Positions 58,099 to 64,000 of a stretch of 64,000 bases of DNA are shown one piece after another (position 1 is the stretch's first letter; every line of letters starts with the position of its first letter). The notes beneath the pieces are model-generated. The model ran no database searches. It was given only the letters and a program-made list of their open reading frames with translations, and had not been told where the DNA came from. The DNA is from Xanthobacter flavus (GTDB lineage Bacteria > Pseudomonadota > Alphaproteobacteria > Rhizobiales > Xanthobacteraceae). The stretch is taken from assembly GCF_017875275.1 (NCBI RefSeq), contig NZ_JAGGML010000001.1, positions 2,172,501 through 2,236,500 on the forward strand, in the 5' to 3' direction. The position numbers and the translations under genes were made by a program.

Positions 58099-59445
58099 TC
58101 AGTTGGCCTGCGAGGACTTGTTGGGCGTCGCCGGGAAGGCGGCGTTCTTCACGGTGCCCTTCATCAGCTCGACGGCGAGCTTCAGCTGGGTGTCGTCCTT
58201 CGGATCCGGCGGGACGTAGGAGGGCGAGCCGGTCTGCTCGTCTTCGCCATTCTTCAGGTGGCCCTTCAGCGAGGCTTCGCCACGCGTGGAATCCGTGGTC
58301 ACGCCCAGCTTCTGCTTCATCTCGTCCGGCAGGTCCTGCACCAGCACGATGTCCGGCTCGATGCCCTTGGCCTGGATGGAGCGGCCCGACGGGGTGTAGT
58401 AGCGCGCCGTCGTCAGCCGCAGCGCGCCCTGCTGGCCGAGTGGGATGATGGTCTGCACCGAGGCCTTGCCGAAGGTGCGCGAGCCCAGGACGGTCGCGCG
58501 CTTGTGGTCCTGCAGGGCGCCGGCGACGATCTCGGAGGCCGAGGCCGATCCGCCGTTCACCATCACGATCACCGGCTTGCCCTTGGTGAGGTCGCCGCCA
58601 CGGGCGTTGAAGCGCTGCGTCTCTTCCGGGTTGCGGCCACGGGTGGAGACGATCTCGCCGCGATCGAGGAAGGCGTCGGACACCGCCACCGCCTGGTCAA
58701 GCAGGCCGCCGGGGTTGTTGCGCAGGTCGATGATGTAGCCCTTGATCTTGTCCGGGCCGATCTTCGCGGTCAGGTCGTCGATGGCCTTCTTCAGGGTCTC
58801 GAAGGTCTGCTCGTTGGTGAAGGAGTTGATGCGGATGTAGGCGATGTCATCCGCCTCCACGCGCGAGCGCACCGTCTGCAGCTTGATGGTGTCGCGCACC
58901 AGCTTCACTTCGATGGGCTTCTCGGTGCCCTTGCGCAGGATGGTGAGGGTGATGGGCGTGTTCACCGGCCCGCGCATCTTGTCCACCGCCTCGTTCAGGG
59001 TCATGCCCTGAACCTGGTCGCCGTCGAGCTTGGCGATGAGGTCGCCGGACAGCACGCCGGCCTTGGCGGCGGGGGTACCCTCCATGGGGGTGACGACCTT
59101 CACCAGGCCGTCTTCCATGATGACCTCGATGCCGAGGCCGCCGAACTCGCCGCGCGTCTGCACCTGCATGTCGCGGTGGTTCTTCGCGTCCATGTAGGAG
59201 GAGTGCGGGTCCAGCGACTGGAGCATGCCGTTAATGGCCGCCTCGATCAGCTTGGCGTCATCGGGCTTCTCGACATAGTCGGCGCGCACGCGCTCGAACA
59301 CGTCGCCGAACAGGTTGAGCTGCTTGTAGGTATCCGACGACGCGGCCTCGGCCGCGGTCCCGAGGATGAGCCGTGGCTGGACCGCTGCAACCGCCACGAG
59401 GGCGCCAGCCGCCACGCCAAGAAGAAAGAGAGACGTCCGACGCAT
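58099..59445 (-). CDS. ctpA: C-terminal processing protease, S41 family
   Basis: This is a 448-residue periplasmic serine protease. A signal-anchor is at residues about 4-25, a PDZ domain at about 80-170 (GLVKVVTPMEGTPAAKAGVLSGD), and the catalytic Ser/Lys pair in NGGSASASEIVAGAL and GSRTFGKASVQT. The ATG overlaps the stop of the EnvC-like gene (TAATG), so the two are translated together. The usual role is trimming of envelope proteins. A start at 59484 would be inside the upstream gene and is unsupported. Confidence 0.94.
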   Translation of the reverse strand: MRRTSLFLLGVAAGALVAVAAVQPRLILGTAAEAASSDTYKQLNLFGDVFERVRADYVEKPDDAKLIEAAINGMLQSLDPHSSYMDAKNHRDMQVQTRGEFGGLGIEVIMEDGLVKVVTPMEGTPAAKAGVLSGDLIAKLDGDQVQGMTLNEAVDKMRGPVNTPITLTILRKGTEKPIEVKLVRDTIKLQTVRSRVEADDIAYIRINSFTNEQTFETLKKAIDDLTAKIGPDKIKGYIIDLRNNPGGLLDQAVAVSDAFLDRGEIVSTRGRNPEETQRFNARGGDLTKGKPVIVMVNGGSASASEIVAGALQDHKRATVLGSRTFGKASVQTIIPLGQQGALRLTTARYYTPSGRSIQAKGIEPDIVLVQDLPDEMKQKLGVTTDSTRGEASLKGHLKNGEDEQTGSPSYVPPDPKDDTQLKLAVELMKGTVKNAAFPATPNKSSQAN

Positions 59446-60830
59446 TATCCACGTACCTTCTGAATGTCCGTTGCCGCCCACCAAGGCGTGGGATCGATCG
59501 AGGACCCGTCTTTTCGGAACTCGACATACAATTGGGGCTGTCCCGTGGCCGTTCCCGGCGACGGTGAGCCGTTCTGGGCGGATGCGCCGCTACCCCCCGG
59601 ACCGCGCTGCACCGTGCCCCCCACGGTGCGGGACAGGCCCCCCATGACCCCCACCGGCTCGCCCGCGAGGACGAACTGGCCGAGGTCCACGGTGATCCGT
59701 TCCATGCCTGCCATCAGAATATGGTAGCCACCGCCCGCGTTGATAATCAAGAGTTGGCCATAGCTGCGGAAGGGGCCGGCATAGACCACCCAGCCGTCCG
59801 CCGGGGCGCTCACCGGGGCGCCGGCCCGGGTGGCGATGGTCATGCCCTTCTCGCTACCTCCCACCCCATCCGCCGCGCCGAAGGTCCGCACCGTCACGCC
59901 GGCGACCGGAAGAGGCAACAAGCCTTTGGCCTGCGGGAAAGCGATGGCCGGCGTCAGGCGCGCCGGATCTTTCAGCGCGGCAAGGTCAGGCCGCCCGGCT
60001 TCCTGGGGGCGCGTCACCGCCTGCGCGGCGTCGGCAGCCCTCGCGGAAGGGGCCACCTCATTCTCAAGTCTCGTCACGAGATCGTGCACATCGCCAGTGG
60101 CCTTGGCGACGCTTTCGGCCTGCGCCTTGTCGCTGGACGCGACCGGATGCTCCTCCGCCTGCCGCTTCTGGCGCTCGCCCACCAGCGCAGCGAGGCGGCG
60201 GCTGTCCTCGTCGAGGTCGGCGCGCAGGGTGGTGAGGCGGTCGCGGGCGGCGGCGAGCTCGGTGCGCACCCGTGACAATTCGGAAAGATCGGAGGCCAGC
60301 GTCTCCGCCTCCACCCGCAATTCCGGCAGAAGCGCGCCGAGCAGGATGGCCGAGCGCACCGCATCCAGCGCATCGTCCGGGCGCATGAGGATGGCGGGGG
60401 GCGGCTCCCGCCCCATGCGCAGCAGCGCGGCCAGCACCTGGGCGAGGACGCCCCGGCGTTTGCCCAGCGAGGTGTTGAGATCTGCGGCGGAACGATCCAG
60501 CTGGGCGATGCGGCCTTCCACGTCGATGAGCTGCTGCTCCACCGCGCGGGTGCGGGCGGCGGTGTCGAGCAGCATCTGGTTGAGACGGCCGCGATCGCCC
60601 TTGGCGGCCTCGAGATCCTCGCGCAGCTGGCGCTGCGCCTCCTCGGAGCCTTTCACGTCGGCCCTCAGGGCGTCCGTGTCGATGCCGGAGCGGTTGACCG
60701 GCGGCGGCAGCGGAACAGCCGGGGCGGGCGCGCCCGGCTGGGCGATGGCCGCGGGAACGCGAAGCCACGGCGCCGCGGCCACAAGGGCCGCAGCCAGCGT
60801 CAGGAAGATCAGGACCGACCGGGGCATCAT
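59445..60830 (-). CDS. EnvC-like murein hydrolase activator (degenerate M23)
   Basis: This is a 461-residue exported protein. After a signal peptide (residues 1-30), a long coiled coil covers about residues 52-235 (heptads in ALRADVKGSEEAQRQLREDLEAAK and VEQQLIDVEGRIAQLDRS). The C-terminal LytM/M23 domain retains APADGWVVYAGPFRSYGQLLIINAGGGYHILMAGM and QPQLYVEFRKDG but lacks the zinc-binding His and HxH, so it should activate amidases rather than cleave murein. It is coupled to ctpA. Confidence 0.88.
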   Translation of the reverse strand: MMPRSVLIFLTLAAALVAAAPWLRVPAAIAQPGAPAPAVPLPPPVNRSGIDTDALRADVKGSEEAQRQLREDLEAAKGDRGRLNQMLLDTAARTRAVEQQLIDVEGRIAQLDRSAADLNTSLGKRRGVLAQVLAALLRMGREPPPAILMRPDDALDAVRSAILLGALLPELRVEAETLASDLSELSRVRTELAAARDRLTTLRADLDEDSRRLAALVGERQKRQAEEHPVASSDKAQAESVAKATGDVHDLVTRLENEVAPSARAADAAQAVTRPQEAGRPDLAALKDPARLTPAIAFPQAKGLLPLPVAGVTVRTFGAADGVGGSEKGMTIATRAGAPVSAPADGWVVYAGPFRSYGQLLIINAGGGYHILMAGMERITVDLGQFVLAGEPVGVMGGLSRTVGGTVQRGPGGSGASAQNGSPSPGTATGQPQLYVEFRKDGSSIDPTPWWAATDIQKVRG

Positions 60831-60909
60831 GAACCGATCCTCAACGAACAGGGTTGAGGATCGGTAAAGCCCAAGCCGATCCCGGGCGGCTGTTCGGGCT
60901 CGCGCGCCC

Positions 60910-62814
60910 TCAGCCCTCCATGCTCTCCAGCTCGGTGATCATCCGGTCGATGAGGTTGAGGCCGGTCTGCCAGAAGGCCGGGTCGCGCGCGTCGAGACCG
61001 AAGGGCGCGAGCAGCTCCGCATGGTGCTTGGTGCCGCCCGCCGCGAGCATCTCCAGATACCGTTCCGCAAAGCCGTCGGACGCCTTCTCGTACACCGCAT
61101 AGAGCGAGTTCACGAGGCAGTCGCCGAAGGCATAGGCGTAGACGTAGAAGGGGGAGTGGATGAAGTGCGGAATGTAGGTCCAGAAAGTCTCGTAGCCCGC
61201 GCCGAGGTGGATGGCCGGGCCGAGGCTCTCGCTCTGCACACCCATCCAGATCTCGCCGATCTTCTCGGAGGTCAGCTCGCCCTGCCGGCGCTCGGAATGG
61301 ACGTTGCGCTCGAAGGTATAGAAGGCGGTCTGGCGGACCACCGTATTGATCATGTCCTCCACCTTCTGGGCGAGCATGATCTTGCGGGTCCTGGGATTTT
61401 CCGCCGAGTCGAGCAGCTTGCGGAAGGTCAGCATCTCGCCGAACACGGAGGCGGTCTCCGCCAGCGTCAGCGGGGTCGGCGCCATGAGCGCGCCCTGCCG
61501 GGCGGCGAGCACCTGGTGGACGCCGTGGCCCAGCTCATGGGCGAGCGTCATCACATCCCGCGGCTTGCCCTGGTAGTTGAGCAGCACATAGGGGTGCGCC
61601 GACGGCACGGTGGGATGGGCGAAGGCGCCGGGTGACTTGCCGGGGCGGACCGGCGCGTCGATCCAGGACTTGTCGAAGAAGGTGCGGGCGATGTCGGCCA
61701 TCTTCGGCGAGAAGTTGCCGTAGGCGGTGAGCACCGTGTCCTTGGCCTCGCCCCAGCCGATGTCGCGGCTTTCCACCTTGGGCAAGGGCGCATTGCGGTC
61801 CCAGAACTCCAGCCGCTCCTTACCGAACCAGCGGGCCTTCAGCGCGTAATAACGGTGCGACAGGCGCGGATAGGCCTCGCGGATGGAGGAGACCATGGCG
61901 TCCACCACCTCCTTCTCCACCCGGTTGGCGAGGTGGCGGGAGGAGGCGACATCGGGGAAGCCGCGCCAGCGGTCGGAAATCTCCTTGTCCTTCGCCAGCG
62001 TGTTGGTGATGAGCGTGAACAGGCGCAGGTTCTTGGAGAACGTATCCGCAAGGGCGAGGCCGGCGGTGCGGCGTACCTCCTCCTTGGTGTCCTGCATGAG
62101 GTTCAGCGTGGGCTCGATGGCCAGTTCCTGCCCGTCCACGTTGAAGCGCAGGGAGGAGATCGTCTCGTCGAACAGCCGGCTCCAGGCGCTGCGCGAGGGG
62201 CTCGACTTCTCGTGGAACAGCTGCTCGATCTTGTCGTCGAGCTGATAGGGCTTGTCCTTCCTCAGATCCTCGATCCACGGCCGGTAGTGGCCGAGCGCCG
62301 GATCGGCCATGGCGGCTTCCAGTGCCGCGTCGTCGAGGCGGTTCAGCTCCAGCGTGAAGAACAGGAGATGGGTGGACGAATCGGTCAGCCGCTCCTGGAT
62401 GTCGCCGTAGAATTTGGCGCGGGCCGGGTCCGAGGTGTCGCCGGCATAGACCAGGCTGCCATAGGAGGCGATGCGGCCGAGGAGGTCGTCCACCGCCTCA
62501 TACCGCCTCACCGCCTCGGCAAGCGCCGCGCCGGCACCGGGCGCTGTGAGGATATCGGAGAGCTTGCCCTTGTAGGCGGCCTCGAAGGCCTTGCACTCGG
62601 CATCGGCCTTGGTGATGTCGGCGGCCAGCTCCGGCGCGTCCATCCCGGCATAAAGGTCGGTGAGGTTCCATTCCGGCAGCGTCTCGGTGGCGGAGGCGGT
62701 GGCTGCGGCGGTCTGGGCGGCGTGACGGGCGGCGGCAAAGGCGCTTTCGAAATCGTGCGAACGAACGGGCATCGCCGAAATGCGGGCAATGGCGTGCGGG
62801 AGACTGTGCGGCAT
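60910..62814 (-). CDS. pepF: Oligoendopeptidase F (M3 family)
   Basis: This 634-residue cytoplasmic zinc peptidase cleaves short peptides. The zinc motif is in LAHELGHGVH, with the further Glu in ETASVFGEML. The helical body DFRKDKPYQLDDKIEQLFHEK-like region and the C-terminal IHSPFYVYAYAFGDCLVNSLY fit the PepF/M3B subgroup. The ATG of MPHSLPHAIAR follows TCCGGAGGTTCC, so an upstream frame is dismissed. It is encoded just before the EnvC-like gene on the same strand, 79 bases apart. Confidence 0.94.
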   Translation of the reverse strand: MPHSLPHAIARISAMPVRSHDFESAFAAARHAAQTAAATASATETLPEWNLTDLYAGMDAPELAADITKADAECKAFEAAYKGKLSDILTAPGAGAALAEAVRRYEAVDDLLGRIASYGSLVYAGDTSDPARAKFYGDIQERLTDSSTHLLFFTLELNRLDDAALEAAMADPALGHYRPWIEDLRKDKPYQLDDKIEQLFHEKSSPSRSAWSRLFDETISSLRFNVDGQELAIEPTLNLMQDTKEEVRRTAGLALADTFSKNLRLFTLITNTLAKDKEISDRWRGFPDVASSRHLANRVEKEVVDAMVSSIREAYPRLSHRYYALKARWFGKERLEFWDRNAPLPKVESRDIGWGEAKDTVLTAYGNFSPKMADIARTFFDKSWIDAPVRPGKSPGAFAHPTVPSAHPYVLLNYQGKPRDVMTLAHELGHGVHQVLAARQGALMAPTPLTLAETASVFGEMLTFRKLLDSAENPRTRKIMLAQKVEDMINTVVRQTAFYTFERNVHSERRQGELTSEKIGEIWMGVQSESLGPAIHLGAGYETFWTYIPHFIHSPFYVYAYAFGDCLVNSLYAVYEKASDGFAERYLEMLAAGGTKHHAELLAPFGLDARDPAFWQTGLNLIDRMITELESMEG

Positions 62815-63031
62815 GGAACCTCCGGAAACGGCGGCGCGGTCCATTTCGGTCACACCGCTCCTTGCTTCGATCGTGGCGGACAAAATCGCCGCAATGGCTC
62901 CGCGCCGCAAGCCGGGTCGAAGCGGGCGCCAGCGGCCGGCGTCGGAATGGGCTGAACTTGGGTCAGGGGTTCTTAACCATCACCGCCCAATGTCGGGGAC
63001 GAATCCCCCGTACCGAGTCGCCCGCCACTCC

Positions 63032-63757
63032 ATGTCTTCTTCCCTCCTCATCGTCGAAGACGATTCCGAAGAGGCGCGCCGCCTCGAACAGGCGCTCACC
63101 CGAATGGGTTACCGCTGCACCGTCGCGCAAGACGGCGACACGGCCCTTGCCCTGCTTGCGGCGGAGCGATTCGACGCGGTGCTGCTCGATCTGGTGCTGC
63201 CCGGGCTTGATGGCATGGGCGTCCTCTCCGCCCTGACGGCGGCGGGGGACGAGACCCCTGTCGTCGTTCAGGTGACCTCCGCCGGCCTGGACGCCGCCGG
63301 CGGCGCCATCCGGGCGGGCGCCCGCGATTTCGTGGTGAAGCCGGCCGGCGCGCTGCGCCTGGAAGTGGCGCTCACCAATGCCATCGCCCTCGGCCGGGCC
63401 TCAGGCGGGAGCCGCCCGGTGGTCCGGCAGGCGGGTGCGGTCGCAACTCCGGATAATGTGATCGCGTTTCCGTCCCACGCGGCCCAGGCGCGCGCCGCCG
63501 GTGCTGCGGATGCGGCCATCGGCGCCACCTTTGCCCATCTGGATGCGTCCGGCCATGCCCGCAGGCTGGACCAGATCGAGGCGGAAGCCATCCGTTTCGC
63601 TTGCCATCTCTACGGCGGGCGAATGGCGGAGGTGGCGCGGCGCCTCGGCATCGGCCGCTCGACGCTTTACCGCAAGCTCGCGGAGCTCGACGGCGCAGAG
63701 GTAGAGACCAACCACCAACTGGAACCGTCAGCGGCGCAATTTGTTGCTGCCGAGTGA
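63032..63757 (+). CDS. Response regulator with Fis-type helix-turn-helix
   Basis: This is a 241-residue regulator. The receiver domain (residues 1-120) has Asp53 in VLLDLVLPGLDG, an acidic pair in IVEDD, and Lys in FVVKPAG. The C-terminus has a Fis-like HTH (RMAEVARRLGIGRSTLYRKLAE, about residues 195-217) of the type found in NtrC proteins, but the central AAA+ domain is absent and replaced by an Ala-rich linker. The ATG of MSSSLLIVED is used; an alternative at 62990 adds 14 residues. Both lack a clear ribosome-binding site. No kinase gene is adjacent. Confidence 0.87.
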   Translation: MSSSLLIVEDDSEEARRLEQALTRMGYRCTVAQDGDTALALLAAERFDAVLLDLVLPGLDGMGVLSALTAAGDETPVVVQVTSAGLDAAGGAIRAGARDFVVKPAGALRLEVALTNAIALGRASGGSRPVVRQAGAVATPDNVIAFPSHAAQARAAGAADAAIGATFAHLDASGHARRLDQIEAEAIRFACHLYGGRMAEVARRLGIGRSTLYRKLAELDGAEVETNHQLEPSAAQFVAAE

Positions 63758-63853
63758 CAAGGCACCACAAACCCGGCATTCGCCCAAGCTTGTGAGTTGA
63801 TTGGCGCCGTCCGGCACGGCACCAACACAAGAAGTGGAGGCGAGGAGAGCATC

Positions 63854-64000
63854 ATGGGCATCGCACAGCGTGAGGTTAGCGTCGCGGGCACGTTGTGCCG
63901 GCTGATGAGCGCTGGCCTGGTGGGGCTCTCCCTCGGCATCGCTCCGGCGGTCGCCTCGCCGAACGGCGTTCCCGTGACCGCCAATGCGGGCATGGGCACG
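63854..64000 (+). CDS. Start of a secreted or outer-membrane protein (partial)
   Basis: An ATG at 63854 after GGAGGCGAGGAGAG opens a frame that runs to the right edge, 49 codons. It encodes a signal peptide: hydrophobic GLVGLSLGIAPAV, with a likely cut near VASPNG. The rest lies outside the window, so the protein cannot be identified. Confidence 0.65.
   Translation, partial: MGIAQREVSVAGTLCRLMSAGLVGLSLGIAPAVASPNGVPVTANAGMGT

Overview
The window is one contiguous piece of a GC-rich (about two-thirds G+C by eye) alphaproteobacterial chromosome. The best fit is Hyphomicrobiales/Rhizobiales, probably near Xanthobacteraceae. The evidence is a C4-pathway 5-aminolevulinate synthase gene behind a perfect FNR/FixK box, ornithine decarboxylase behind a long structured leader, homospermidine synthase, an atpHAGDC cluster without the F0 genes, a cysteine-type intracellular PHB depolymerase, and lspA followed by a DUF3035-like gene and two M16 peptidase genes. 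I saw no tRNA, rRNA, CRISPR array, prophage or insertion sequence. The content is mostly core metabolism and transport.

Layout. 1-263: start of a response regulator running off the left edge. 673-6270: a LacI-controlled ABC importer operon ending in a calcineurin-like phosphodiesterase. 6337-12336: hemA, then ornithine decarboxylase with an acetyltransferase, a YjbR-like gene and homospermidine synthase. 12579-19085: an MFS exporter, PHB depolymerase, a GST-like protein, a TauE/SafE carrier, a patatin-like phospholipase and acetoacetate decarboxylase. 19266-25763: a WD40-like protein, HrpB helicase, a hotdog thioesterase, a secreted C-N hydrolase behind a strong terminator hairpin, and a lipoprotein. 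25893-33379: M16 peptidase pair, DUF3035-like protein, lspA, ileS. 33710-35574: amtB and PII (glnK) with a sigma-54-like promoter. 35904-44120: thioesterase II, a ubiquinone-type hydroxylase, an ABC-F ATPase, LysR plus YeiH, an SH3-domain protein, and ferredoxin reductase plus ferredoxin. 44386-49296: a nitrate/sulfonate/taurine-type ABC importer, a Crp/Fnr regulator and a Tat-type deaminase. 49426-54709: atpH-A-G-D, a small membrane protein gene, then atpC. 54946-62814: a polar amino acid ABC importer, CtpA protease with an EnvC-like partner, and oligoendopeptidase F. 63032-64000: a response regulator with a Fis-type helix-turn-helix and the start of a secreted protein.

How it fits together. 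Several blocks concern carbon, nitrogen and redox economy: PHB mobilisation, ammonium uptake sensed by PII, polyamine (homospermidine) synthesis, oxygen-controlled heme synthesis, and three ABC importers. The least explained parts are non-coding: the roughly 490-nt leader of ornithine decarboxylase, the terminator hairpin just before the C-N hydrolase gene, two tandem hairpins at 484-549, and palindromic intergenic elements at 10817-10868 and 44250-44364. Among proteins, the small two-helix protein encoded between atpD and atpC and the Tat-signal deaminase are the ones most worth following up.
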